From NCBI RefSeq assembly GCF_036924525.1, contig NZ_JAZHRU010000001.1, positions 3,687,001 through 3,751,000 on the forward strand: a stretch of DNA of 64,000 bases. Direction: 5' to 3'. Made by a program: the position numbers and the translations under genes. This document shows, piece after piece, positions 8,535-16,642 of this stretch (position 1 is its first letter; each line of letters opens with the position of its first letter). The stretch comes from Bradyrhizobium sp. AZCC 1719. GTDB taxonomy: Bacteria > Pseudomonadota > Alphaproteobacteria > Rhizobiales > Xanthobacteraceae. The notes below the pieces were generated by a model. The model did no database searches and was not told the DNA's origin. It saw only the letters and a program-made list of their open reading frames with translations.

Positions 8535-8603
8535 TGTAGCCCGGTGAGCGTAGCGGGGTCCGGGGTCATAGCTCCCGCATATCGCTTCGCTCATGCGGGC
8601 TAC
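8535..8603. repeat. GTAGCCCGG / GCGGGCTAC inverted repeat
   Basis: GTAGCCCGGTGAGCG at the left is answered by CTCATGCGGGCTAC at the right, the same family as the unit at 7791-7861. No gene overlaps it. Confidence 0.75.
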
Positions 8604-8625
8604 GTTGCTGCTCAAATCGGTGCAT

Positions 8626-8970
8626 TTACCGGTTGCGGCCCCTACACGGCCAATCTCGACCATGTATACGGCCAAGACCCAACTCGTTCGCCAGCCACAA
8701 TGGAACCGTTGCCTCTTGAGGCCCCTCGCGTATCACCGGCACTACGGGCCCGCCGCATGGATCGACCCGGTCGTCCTCAGGGCGATAACGATATCGTGGA
8801 ACGATATTGTAATCCCAATAGGGAGCTGGCCTTACGACGGGCACCCTGATGATGGGCCTTTCCCGTGGTTCACGAACGACTTGGGCCGTCTGCGCATGCG
8901 CTGCGGTACCAAACGTGCCCTGGTTACTCAGGACCAAGGCCATTCCCAAAGCTACGATCGTTATCCTCAT
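8626..8970 (-). CDS. Small exported hypothetical protein
   Basis: A 114-residue protein on the minus strand. The start at 8970 gives MRITIVALGMALVLSNQGTF followed by an AHAQ-like cleavage site near residue 27, a plausible Sec signal peptide, and GGAGG lies about 7 bp upstream of the ATG. The mature part is rich in Pro, Arg and Tyr (VPVVRPAPYWDYNIVPRYRYR) with no family I recognise. Secreted low-complexity proteins of this type are common in Bradyrhizobium and mostly uncharacterised. Its extent at the C-terminus is supported only by the open frame. Confidence 0.5.
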   Translation of the reverse strand: MRITIVALGMALVLSNQGTFGTAAHAQTAQVVREPRERPIIRVPVVRPAPYWDYNIVPRYRYRPEDDRVDPCGGPVVPVIREGPQEATVPLWLANELGLGRIHGRDWPCRGRNR

Positions 8971-9231
8971 GCCTCGACCTCCTTGCCACACACTGCTTAG
9001 ACGCAACTTGGATATCCAGCGATGTTCGCACTCGTGCCGCTGCTGAGGGCATATCGGACATCAAACACGCCTGAACCGCAACGTCTCATTTTATGAAGAC
9101 TGGCGACCCATTTGGCGTGGCAATGCCGCGACGCCAACATTTCATTTTAACAACCTGAACTCCCGCGCTATCATCGCCATCGCTGGGTGGCGTCACGAGC
9201 TCTGGACAGCTCGCGTTCGAGGGCCGCGTTG
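8971..9231. other. Intergenic region without a supported gene
   Basis: I see no coding frame with a plausible start and no repeat. It should contain the two divergent promoters for the small exported protein and the binding-protein gene, but no clear boxes were found. Confidence 0.4.
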
Positions 9232-10461
9232 ATGAAAACAAGAATAAAATGGCTGTCACCAGCCTTCTTCGCATTGTTCTTGGCATCGATACTGGCCGCC
9301 CTGCAGCCGGCCCGGGCTGCCGGCGTCACCGACACCGAAATCCGCATCGGCAACATCATGCCCTATACCGGGCCGCTGGCCGCGTTCGCTTCGATCGGCA
9401 GGGCGGAAGCCGCCTATTTCGATATGATTAACGAGCGCGGCGGCATCAACGGGCGCAAGATCAGGTTCATCTCCCGCGACGACAGCTCAAATCCGAGAAC
9501 GGCGGTCGAGCAGACCCGAGAGCTGGTCGAACAGGAGCGCGTGCACCTGATGTTCGGGTCGTTCGGCACGCCGACCAATCTGGCGACGCGAACCTATCTC
9601 AACGAGCGGAATATCCCGCAGCTCTTCGTTGCCTCCGGCGACGAAGAGTGGGCGCATCCGAAGCGGTTTCCCTGGACGATGGGCTGGCAGCCGACATTCC
9701 GCTCCGAAGGCCGGATCTACGCCAACTACATTCAAGCCGCCTATCCGAGCCGGAAGATCGCCGTGCTCTGGCAGAACGATCAGTTCGGCCGCGATCTGTT
9801 CCGGGGATTGCAGGAGGGGCTCGGCATCACCGCCAACATGATCGTTGCGGATATCGCCATTGATGCTGACATGTCGATCGATACCCAGGTCGACATCCTC
9901 AAGAACTCGGGCGCTGAAGTGCTCGTGCTCAACTGCGCACCGCCGATCTCGGCGCGTGCCATTCGAAGAGCGGTTGAACTGGGCTGGCATCCTGTGTTGT
10001 TGCTGGTCAATGCGGCAGCTTCGATCGCAAACGCGCTGAGGCCGGCAGGCCTTCAGAATTCCGTCGGTGTGATCTCCACCTCGTTCCTCAAAGATGCCAG
10101 CGACACCACCTGGAAGGATGACCCTGCGATCAAGGAGTGGCTGGCGTTCATGGACAAGTATTATCCTGACGGCGACAAGGAGGATGGCAATGCCATCTTC
10201 GGCTACGCAGCGGCCGAGACGTTGGTCCAGGTGTTGACCCAGTGCGGGGACGACCTGTCGCGCGAGAACATCATGCGGCAGGCGGCGTCGTTGCGGAACT
10301 ATCAGAGCGCGGTCGCATTTCCGGGAATAACGATAAACACCGGGCCGACCGACTTCCATCCGATCGAACAGATGCGGCTGGTGCAGTTCGACGGCAATTC
10401 CTGGCAGCCGATTGGCGATGTGATCGAGAGCGCGTTCTTGGGCGTGCCGAGTGATAATTGA
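9232..10461 (+). CDS. Branched-chain-amino-acid-type ABC substrate-binding protein (orphan)
   Basis: A 409-residue periplasmic ligand-binding protein of the LivK/Peripla_BP_6 family. The start at 9232 gives MKTRIKWLSPAFFALFLASI and a signal peptide ending near ARAAG (about 29-32). The mature N-terminus VTDTEIRIGNIMPYTGPLAA and MINERGGINGRKIRFISRDD are the typical first strand and hinge segments. No permease or ATPase gene is next to it. In this group such orphan binding proteins are common and pair with transporters elsewhere. The ligand is unknown; neighbouring genes on the other strand are catabolic. Confidence 0.88.
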   Translation: MKTRIKWLSPAFFALFLASILAALQPARAAGVTDTEIRIGNIMPYTGPLAAFASIGRAEAAYFDMINERGGINGRKIRFISRDDSSNPRTAVEQTRELVEQERVHLMFGSFGTPTNLATRTYLNERNIPQLFVASGDEEWAHPKRFPWTMGWQPTFRSEGRIYANYIQAAYPSRKIAVLWQNDQFGRDLFRGLQEGLGITANMIVADIAIDADMSIDTQVDILKNSGAEVLVLNCAPPISARAIRRAVELGWHPVLLLVNAAASIANALRPAGLQNSVGVISTSFLKDASDTTWKDDPAIKEWLAFMDKYYPDGDKEDGNAIFGYAAAETLVQVLTQCGDDLSRENIMRQAASLRNYQSAVAFPGITINTGPTDFHPIEQMRLVQFDGNSWQPIGDVIESAFLGVPSDN

Positions 10462-10468
10462 GCGGAAT

Positions 10469-10562
10469 GTAGGGTGGGCAAAGGCGCATTTGCGCCGTGC
10501 CCCACCATCTATCCACGCGCGTCGTCAGGAATGGTGGGCACGCTTCGCTTTGCCCACCCTAC
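10469..10562. repeat. GTAGGGTGGGCAAAG inverted repeat
   Basis: A full inverted copy of the element at 7282-7366: GTAGGGTGGGCAAAGGCG at the left and GCTTTGCCCACCCTAC at the right. It lies between convergent genes and could serve as a bidirectional transcript end. Confidence 0.85.
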
Positions 10563-10587
10563 GGCATCGCGAGTGCGGAGCGCACGC

Positions 10588-11802
10588 CTACCTCTTCTGG
10601 CCGTAATTCAGCAGCCCGCCCTTGCTCTTCGGCGGATGGGCGCGCAGGCCTTCCTCGTTGGGCTCGGTGCCCCAGCCCGGACGGTCCGGCATCACCAGAT
10701 GGCCGTCGACGATCTCGGGCACGGGGGTGAACAGTTCATGGTCCCACGCCAGGCGGTCGATATCGGTTTCCATGATGCGCAAATTCGGCACCGCGGCGGA
10801 GAAATGCGCGTTCATCATGGTGCAGAGGTGGCCGTAGAAATTATGCGGAGCGACGTTGACCTCGAAATGCTCGGCGGCGGCGGCGATCTTCATCGATTGC
10901 CACACCCCGTTCCAGGGCGTGTCGACGATGGCGACGTCCATCGCCTGTTCGTTGAAATAGGGCAGGAACTCGCGCAGGCCCAGCAGCGTCTCGCAGGATG
11001 AGACCGGATGCGGGCTCTGGCGGCGGATGTAGCCCAGCGCCTGCGGGTTGAAGGTGTCGATCTCCACCCAGAACAGATCCATGTCCTTGATGGCGCGCAG
11101 TATCTTGAGGTAGCCCTCGGTCTTGGCATTGAAGTTGAGGTCGAGCAGCAGATCGACATCGGGGCCGGCGCCGTCGCGGATTGCTTCCAGATGCATGCAG
11201 AGATTGCGCAGCACCTTGCGATCGACATTGATCTCGGGTTCGAACGGCGAACCAAAGCCCGGCCGCCAGCCCTGCGGTTTGCCGTCAGTGTAGACGAAGA
11301 TGTTGGTCTTCATCGCCGTAAAGCCTTTTTCGCGCACCTCGCGGCCGATCGATTTCACGCCGTCGAGATCGGTAATCGCGGGCTTGAACCAATCGGGATG
11401 GTTGATGCGCCAGGTCGCACAGTGCGACCAGTAGACCCGGATGCAGTCGCGGATCTTGCCGCCGAGCAGTTCGTAGCAGGGCACGCCGAGCGCCTTGGCC
11501 TTGACGTCGAGCAGCGCGTTCTCGAGAGCCCCAAGCGCCAGCGCCACCACGCCGCCGGCGGCCGGTCGCGTCGCCGCAAACAGCTCCGCGTAAATCCGCT
11601 CGCGCTGGAACGCGTTCTTGCCGACGACGCGCGCGCCAAGCCGCTCGATCGCCGCCGTCACGCCGGGCGCGCCAAAACCCTCGTCGTACTCGCTCCAGCC
11701 GACGATGCCGTCCTCGGTCATGATCTTGACGAAGTGGTAGTTCCGCCATCCGGCGTCGCAGGCCAGCGTTTCGACGCTTCTAACGGTGGTGGCTTTTTTC
11801 AT
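10588..11802 (-). CDS. Mandelate racemase/muconate-lactonizing-type enolase-superfamily enzyme
   Basis: A 404-residue enolase-superfamily protein, probably a sugar-acid dehydratase or racemase/epimerase. The three metal-binding carboxylates are visible: Asp221 in LLLDLNFN, Glu247 in FWVEID and Glu271 in SSCETLLG. A candidate base Lys165 lies in AMKTNI, where the second Lys of the usual KxK is replaced by Asn, and a conserved APHNFYGHL follows near residue 317. These residues show catalytic competence but not the substrate. The gene faces away from the amidohydrolase upstream by about 230 bp that contain a repeat. It probably belongs to the catabolic region controlled by the GntR regulator at 14 kb, but that is inference. 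Confidence 0.85.
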   Translation of the reverse strand: MKKATTVRSVETLACDAGWRNYHFVKIMTEDGIVGWSEYDEGFGAPGVTAAIERLGARVVGKNAFQRERIYAELFAATRPAAGGVVALALGALENALLDVKAKALGVPCYELLGGKIRDCIRVYWSHCATWRINHPDWFKPAITDLDGVKSIGREVREKGFTAMKTNIFVYTDGKPQGWRPGFGSPFEPEINVDRKVLRNLCMHLEAIRDGAGPDVDLLLDLNFNAKTEGYLKILRAIKDMDLFWVEIDTFNPQALGYIRRQSPHPVSSCETLLGLREFLPYFNEQAMDVAIVDTPWNGVWQSMKIAAAAEHFEVNVAPHNFYGHLCTMMNAHFSAAVPNLRIMETDIDRLAWDHELFTPVPEIVDGHLVMPDRPGWGTEPNEEGLRAHPPKSKGGLLNYGQKR

Positions 11803-11904
11803 GATTTCCTGCCCCGGGCTTGTTGTTGTAGTTGGGCCGATAACAACAATGGATCGGCGGGGAGGTCAATCGCAGGGCAGCGCATAAGGCAGAGCACGGC
11901 CTGC

Positions 11905-12020
11905 ATGGTTCGAGACGCGCGGCGTTGCCGCGCTCCTCACCATGAGGGTCTAAAATTCTTCTCAACGCGAGATTTTTAGACCTCATCCTGAGGAGGCGCG
12001 TAGCGCCGTCTCGAAGGATG
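11905..12020. repeat. GGTTCGAGACGCGCGGC... / ...GCCGTCTCGAAGGATGA inverted repeat
   Basis: The left unit has GTTCGAGACGCGCGGCGTTGC then CTCCTCACCATGAGGGTC; the right unit has GACCTCATCCTGAGGAGGCGC then GCGCCGTCTCGAAGGATG. Related copies occur at 13853-13968 and 40219-40330. Confidence 0.85.
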
Positions 12021-12028
12021 AAGCCGAG

Positions 12029-13270
12029 CTAGGCCGTCGGAGCAAACAACGTCGGCTTTCGCCGCTCGAACACCTGCCGCCCGTTCTTGAATCCCATCAG
12101 CGCATCGGGCAATTCCGCAATAGCGTTCGTCCCGCTGTCGGTATCGAGAATGATCAGGTCCGCCGGATTGCCTAACGCGATGCCATAGTCCCTCAAATTC
12201 ATCAGCCGCGCCGGAAGCTCAGTCACGAGATCGAGGCAGGCGTCGAAATCGCCGATCCCGGCATGCGCGACATTGGCGTAGAAATTCGCCATCCGCAGCA
12301 GTGAGGCGTCACCGAACGGCGTGAAGGGATTGAGCACATTGTTGGTCGCGACCGAACAGAGAACGCCATCTTCAACCAACTTGTGCGCCACCGTCAGCCC
12401 GCGTGGTGCATTGTGCGTGGCATCGCGGCCCATCAGATAGAGATCGGTCGCGGGTAGCACGGTGACGGCGACGCCGGATTTGGCCAGCCGCGCGGTTGCG
12501 GCCTTCAGCCGGTCCGGCGGCAGCGCCGATAATTTGGTGGCGTGACCGATCGCGACGCGGCCGTGGTAATTGCGCCGCTCGGTCTGCTGGCAGACCTCGT
12601 CGAGATGCCACCAGGACGGATCGAGATCGAAGTCGAGGTGCAGATCGACGTCGACATCGAATTGCTGCGCGAGGTCGAAAATCTTTTCGAGATGCGCGTT
12701 CGGATCGGTGTCCATATAGGGACAGCCACCGATCACCTCACCGCCGTCGCGCAAGGCCGCAATGAGCAACTCCTCGGCGCCGGGATCGTTGGTCAGGCCC
12801 TCCTGCGGAAACACGCAGATCGAAAGATCGAGCGCCCAGGCATAATCGCGCTTGAGCGCTTTCACCGCCTCAAAACCGCGCAAGCCGATCCGCGGATCGA
12901 TTTCGACATGGGTTCGCATCCGCGTGGTGCCGTGCACGATGGCGCGTTCGATCACCCGCGCGCCGCGGGCGTAGACGTCTTCCACCGTGAAATCGCGCTT
13001 CATCGCGGCGACCGCGGCAATCGCCTCGCTGACGCTGCCGTGGTTATGCCCGCAGCGGCCGAGCAGGCAGGCCTTGTCGAGATGAATATGCGTGTCGACG
13101 AAGCCGGGCAGGGCCAATCTGCCGTCGACCTCGATCTCAGCCGCTTCGCAGGCAAGCCGGGGTTCGATGGCCACGATACGCCCGCCGGCGATGCCGATAT
13201 CGACAGGCGTCGCCGAGGTTCGCGTCCTGGCGTTGCGGAAGATCAGGTCAAGGGCGGTTTTCGTGTTCAT
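12029..13270 (-). CDS. Cytosine-deaminase-like amidohydrolase
   Basis: A 413-residue metal-dependent amidohydrolase related to the CodA/cytosine-deaminase branch, which hydrolyse amino or ring C-N bonds of pyrimidines, triazines or similar compounds. Metal ligands: His61 and His63 in VDTHIHLD, His211 in DLHLDFD and His243 in IGHATKL. At the position of the conserved catalytic Asp (DD in GHDDV of CodA) this protein has Asn310-Asn311 (SVATNNVLNPF), so either the substrate or the metal site differs from cytosine deaminase. Length is normal. It lies on the minus strand, divergent from the NTF2-like gene at 13422. Confidence 0.8.
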   Translation of the reverse strand: MNTKTALDLIFRNARTRTSATPVDIGIAGGRIVAIEPRLACEAAEIEVDGRLALPGFVDTHIHLDKACLLGRCGHNHGSVSEAIAAVAAMKRDFTVEDVYARGARVIERAIVHGTTRMRTHVEIDPRIGLRGFEAVKALKRDYAWALDLSICVFPQEGLTNDPGAEELLIAALRDGGEVIGGCPYMDTDPNAHLEKIFDLAQQFDVDVDLHLDFDLDPSWWHLDEVCQQTERRNYHGRVAIGHATKLSALPPDRLKAATARLAKSGVAVTVLPATDLYLMGRDATHNAPRGLTVAHKLVEDGVLCSVATNNVLNPFTPFGDASLLRMANFYANVAHAGIGDFDACLDLVTELPARLMNLRDYGIALGNPADLIILDTDSGTNAIAELPDALMGFKNGRQVFERRKPTLFAPTA

Positions 13271-13367
13271 CGGCGTCGGGCTGGAGAAGGTCGCACCCTA
13301 TCGGAAGCGGGGGCGCCGGGCAGCTCCAGATTGTGTGCAATTGGAAGGCCAAACTGTTCAAAATATG

Positions 13368-13375
13368 TGCATGCA
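13368..13375. promoter_or_regulatory. TGCATGCA palindrome, possible GntR operator
   Basis: The perfect 8-bp palindrome TGCATGCA lies about 47 bp upstream of the NTF2-like start and 98 bp upstream of the amidohydrolase start, in a divergent promoter region. The same core with longer flanking identity occurs twice upstream of the ABC operon next to the gntR gene. That it is an operator is inferred. Confidence 0.4.
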
Positions 13376-13421
13376 GTTTGCGGGCTGGACTGTAGTATCC
13401 CCGGCATCAGGAGAAGCCGCC

Positions 13422-13841
13422 ATGTCCGTCGCCGCGAAAGCCGAACTGAAGGGAATGTCTGATGCCGCGGTGGTCGAGGCCTATCTCACGGCATCGATGA
13501 TCCCGGATCCCGATGCGGCCGCGGCCTACATGAAGCCGGGCACGATCATCACCTTCACCGGCGGACGCGAGTTCGATCATCCGCGCGGGCCGACCGGCTT
13601 CAACGCGAAACGCTATCGCTGGGTCAAGAAGAAGATGGACCGCTTCGACGTCTGCCCAGGCGCCGAGGAGACCGTCGTCTACAGCATCGGCACGCTGTAT
13701 GGTGAATGGCTCGATGGCGCGCCGTTCGAAGGCAATCGCTACGTCGATCGTTTCGTGGTCAGGGGCGGGCAGATCGTGAAGATGGACGTCTGGAACGACA
13801 GCGCCGAGCGGATTTTGGTGCAGATGGGGATTGAGGCGTGA
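13422..13841 (+). CDS. NTF2-like/SnoaL-fold protein
   Basis: A 139-residue soluble protein with the cone-shaped NTF2/SnoaL-like fold signature: an N-terminal helix pair (DAAVVEAYLTASMIPDPDAAAAYM), then strands ending in NRYVDRFVVRGGQIVKMDVWND. Members act as small isomerases, hydrolases or ligand-binding proteins. The start at 13422 is backed by CAGGAGAAG 8 bp upstream; an in-frame extension reaches far upstream but crosses the presumed promoter. It is divergent from the amidohydrolase, and followed by a palindromic repeat and the gntR gene. Function is unknown, though context suggests a role with the surrounding catabolic genes. Confidence 0.75.
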   Translation: MSVAAKAELKGMSDAAVVEAYLTASMIPDPDAAAAYMKPGTIITFTGGREFDHPRGPTGFNAKRYRWVKKKMDRFDVCPGAEETVVYSIGTLYGEWLDGAPFEGNRYVDRFVVRGGQIVKMDVWNDSAERILVQMGIEA

Positions 13842-13852
13842 GGTTCGGGCTT

Positions 13853-13968
13853 TCATCCTTCGAGACGCGCGCTAAGCGCGCTCCTCAGGATGAGGTCCTA
13901 GACTTTCAAGATGAGGTCTTGCACCCTCATGGTGAGGAGCGCGGCAACGCCGCGCGTCTCGAACCACG
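13853..13968. repeat. TTCGAGACGCGC-type palindromic repeat
   Basis: CTTCGAGACGCGCGCTAAGCG...CTCCTCAGGATGAGGTC is answered by ACCCTCATGGTGAGGAGCG...GCGCGTCTCGAACCAC. It lies between the convergent NTF2-like and gntR genes. Confidence 0.8.
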
Positions 13969-13999
13969 AGGCCACCGGCGATTGCTGCGGGCGATAGCC

Positions 14000-14758
14000 C
14001 TACCTCGCCCGCACCACCTTCGGCAGCTTCACCACCCGCTCACTTTCGCCTTCCTCGGCATACGGCGCCAAAATATCCAGCAAATCGCGGCCGCGCGGCG
14101 GGGCGGGGGCCACCAGGGCGCGGCTGGCCACGGAATCCAGATGGCTGTGCATCAGGCTCATCACCTTGGCCTCGTCGCCTTTGACCAAGGCGGCGATGAT
14201 CGCGCGGTGCTCGTTGATCGCGCATTCCGACGAATGCGGACGGCTGTAGAGCGATAGCGTCAGGCAGCAGCGATAGGCGACCTCGCTGACGTAACGCACC
14301 AGGATCGGACTGTTCGTCATGTTGGCGAGCAGGATGTGGAATTCCGTCGCCAGCCGAATCGACACCGCATCCGAGCCGTCGCGCGCGCGGTCCTCGGCAT
14401 CGACATGGGCGTTGAGCTCGGCAATCTGGTTCTTGGTCAGCTTGCCGGCGAGTTGCCGCACCACCAGGCGCTCGAGTTCGATCCGGATATCGAAGGCATC
14501 GCGCGCTTCCTGCCAGCTTGGGGTCGCCACCACCGCAATCCGGTTGCGGCGCAGCTCGACGAGGCCTTCCGCGGCCAATTGGCCGAGCGCATGCCGAGCA
14601 ATGGTGCGGCTGACGCCGAAACGCTCGCCGAGCGAATCCTCCGGCAATTTCGCGCCGGGCGCCAGCGCCTGCTCGATGATGGCGCGGCGCAGCGCGCGGC
14701 AGATCACGCCGACCTTGTCGGATGGGACAACGGTTTTGCTGGCGGGGCGGGGCGCCAT
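14000..14758 (-). CDS. GntR-family regulator with FCD ligand domain
   Basis: A 252-residue transcription regulator of the FadR/FCD branch of the GntR family. Residues about 15-75 form the winged helix (KLPEDSLGERFGVSRTIARHAL, with ELRRNRIAVVA as wing). The C-terminal all-helical FCD domain carries the likely metal-binding histidines in TEFHILLAN, NEHRAIIAAL and MHSHLDSV. FCD proteins usually sense small carboxylic acids. The start at 14758 (MAPRPASKTVV) was chosen as the first Met before the helix-turn-helix; the frame stays open upstream through the divergent gene but that is antisense. It is divergent from the ABC transporter at 14948, and twin TTGCATGCACTT motifs between them are candidate operators. 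Confidence 0.9.
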   Translation of the reverse strand: MAPRPASKTVVPSDKVGVICRALRRAIIEQALAPGAKLPEDSLGERFGVSRTIARHALGQLAAEGLVELRRNRIAVVATPSWQEARDAFDIRIELERLVVRQLAGKLTKNQIAELNAHVDAEDRARDGSDAVSIRLATEFHILLANMTNSPILVRYVSEVAYRCCLTLSLYSRPHSSECAINEHRAIIAALVKGDEAKVMSLMHSHLDSVASRALVAPAPPRGRDLLDILAPYAEEGESERVVKLPKVVRAR

Positions 14759-14826
14759 CGGCGAATCCTGACGGGTGCTTCGAATGGGTCCTCTTATCAC
14801 AATTGCCGCCTGACTGTGCGCCTCAA

Positions 14827-14941
14827 TTGCATGCACTTTGAAGGTGGAATTGCACAAAAGGAATCCGGCGGATCGGGCGACAAACCGCGGGCCCCTTGAT
14901 TTCACAGGCAAGTTTGGCTGGCATCCGGCTTGCATGCACTT
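14827..14941. promoter_or_regulatory. Twin TTGCATGCACTT motifs between gntR and the ABC operon
   Basis: The 12-mer TTGCATGCACTT occurs at 14827-14838 and at 14930-14941, about 103 bp apart, with the palindromic core TGCATGCA in each. FCD-type GntR proteins typically bind short palindromes of this layout, so the pair is a plausible autoregulatory and operon-control site. The second copy abuts the ATP-binding-protein start codon region, which would suit repression. Confidence 0.5.
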
Positions 14942-14947
14942 CCAGCC

Positions 14948-15814
14948 ATGATGCGCATGCAACCACATTCCGAATTTCAGGGCGCGCCGGTTCCGGGCCC
15001 CGCCGCTCCGATCTCGATCGAACTGTCGGAGGCTTCCGTCACCTTCGGCCGCGGCCCCCGCGCGGTGCCGGCCCTCTCCACGACAAGCTTGCGGATCGCC
15101 GATGGCGAGTTCGTCGCGTTGGTCGGCCCCTCTGGCTGCGGCAAGTCGACCATCCTGCGGCTGGTGAGCGGCCTGGTGCAGCCGACATCGGGCGTCGTCA
15201 TCGTCGGCGGCCGCGAAGTCGCCGCCCGCGCCTTGCGCGTCGGCATGGCGTTCCAGAATCCGACCATGCTGCCGTGGATGTCGATCGAGCGGAACATCAT
15301 GCTGCCGCTCAAGATCGTCGAGCCGTTTCGCTCGCAATTCCGAAAGCTGCGCAAGACCGAATTCCGCGACAAGGCCAATGCGCTTTTGGAGCAGGTCGGC
15401 CTCAAGGGGTTCGGCAACCGCTACCCCTGGCAACTCTCCGGCGGCATGCTTCAACGCGCCAATCTGTGCCGCGCGCTGATCCACGAGCCGCGTATGCTGC
15501 TGCTCGACGAGCCCTTCGGCGCGCTCGACCAGTTCACGCGGGAAGAGCTGTGGTCGATCCTTCAGGATCTCTGGATCGCGCACAAGCCGACCGTGCTCTT
15601 GGTGACGCATGACCTGCGCGAGGCCGCATTTCTCGGCGGCCGCATCTGCGTGATGAGCGCGCGGCCCGGCCGCATCCTCGACGACAGCCGGGTCGACTTC
15701 ACCCGGCCACGCACGGTTGCGATGACGTTCGAGCCGGATTTCGTGGCGCTGAACCAGAAGCTGCGCGCCTTCATCGTCGATGCCCGAACGGCTTCCGCGC
15801 AGGGAGCAGCCTGA
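14948..15814 (+). CDS. Tau/Ssu/nitrate-type ABC transporter ATP-binding protein
   Basis: A 288-residue ATPase of the nitrate/sulfonate/taurine importer family. It shows Walker A GPSGCGKST, Q-loop FQNPTMLPWMS (family-typical MLPW), signature LSGGMLQR, Walker B LLLDEPFGALD and the H-loop VTHDLREAAF. It energises import together with the permease and binding protein that follow. The start is uncertain among Met codons at 14930, 14948, 14951 and 14957; none has a strong ribosome-binding site, and 14948 was chosen as a middle option. The permease ATG follows the stop by 1 bp. Confidence 0.88.
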   Translation: MMRMQPHSEFQGAPVPGPAAPISIELSEASVTFGRGPRAVPALSTTSLRIADGEFVALVGPSGCGKSTILRLVSGLVQPTSGVVIVGGREVAARALRVGMAFQNPTMLPWMSIERNIMLPLKIVEPFRSQFRKLRKTEFRDKANALLEQVGLKGFGNRYPWQLSGGMLQRANLCRALIHEPRMLLLDEPFGALDQFTREELWSILQDLWIAHKPTVLLVTHDLREAAFLGGRICVMSARPGRILDDSRVDFTRPRTVAMTFEPDFVALNQKLRAFIVDARTASAQGAA

Positions 15815-15815
15815 T

Positions 15816-16597
15816 ATGCCCGAGCTCGATTATCGCCAAAAAGCCTGGTCGGCGGCACTGATCGTGCTGTTCTTCGTCGCCTGGGAATTGTTCTGCCTGA
15901 TATCAGGCATGTCCGACCTGGTGTTGCCGCGCCCCTCGCAAGTATTCGTCACCCTCGTCGAAAAATTCCCCATCCTGTGGCCGCACATCCTGCAGACGCT
16001 GGCGACAACGATGATCGGTTTTGTCCTTGGCGTCGGCTCGGCCTCGGCGTCGTATTGGGCGCGGTGATCGGCGTCTCGAAAACCGCCTACGATACGGCCT
16101 ATCCGCTGCTCGTCGGCTTTTCCTCGATCCCGAAGGTCGCCGTCGTGCCGATCTTCGTGCTGTGGTTCGGCTCCGGCTCGGTGCCGGCGGTGCTGACCGC
16201 GCTCTCGATCTGCTTCTTCCCGATCGTGGTCAACATCGCGACGGGGCTGGCGACGACCGAACCTGAACTCGAAGACGTGCTGAAAGCACTCGGCGCCAGC
16301 AAGTTCGACATCCTCTGGAACGTCGGCTTGCCTCGCACCATGCCGTTCTTCTTTGCCTCGCTTAAGGTCGCGATCTCCTATGCCTTCGTCGGCGCGGTGC
16401 TGTCGGAGACCGTGGCGTCCAACCGCGGCATTGGCAACGTGATGATGACCGCGTCCTCGAATTTCAATGTGCCGCTGGTGTTCGCCGGCCTGTTCGTGCT
16501 CGCCGGCCTCGGCGTTGCGCTCTACGTCGCTTTCTCGGTGATCGAGGGGCGCGTCACCGGCTGGGCCACCCGCAAGAACGACATGATCGCGACATGA
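15816..16597 (+). pseudogene. ABC transporter permease (Tau/Ssu type) with a single-base frameshift
   Basis: The first frame begins MPELDYRQKAWSAALIVLFF, continues through VLPRPSQVFVTLVEKFP and TLATTMIGFVLGVG, then terminates at 16067. The continuation GLGVVLGAVIGVSKTAYDTA is in another frame and runs to 16597 with the permease EAA-type loop (TTEPELEDVLKALGASKFD). Loss of one T near 16038 (GGCTCGGCC in place of an expected GGCTTCGGCC) explains the shift. Joined, the product would be a normal permease of about 260 residues with six helices. The upstream ATPase and downstream binding protein are intact, so the lesion is recent or a sequence error. Confidence 0.85.
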
Positions 16598-16642
16598 AAA
16601 GTTTTTCGCCAACCGCCATCCAAACCCGTCGAGGAGAATACG

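Noticed and set aside
11192..11199. TGCATGCA inside the enolase-superfamily gene as another GntR operator
   Set aside because: It is internal to a coding sequence (codons for LCMHL) without the flanking TT...CTT identity, so chance is the simpler explanation.
13092..13421. N-terminal extension of the NTF2-like protein
   Set aside because: The extension overlaps the 5' end of the divergent amidohydrolase and the presumed promoter, while ATG 13422 has a good ribosome-binding site.
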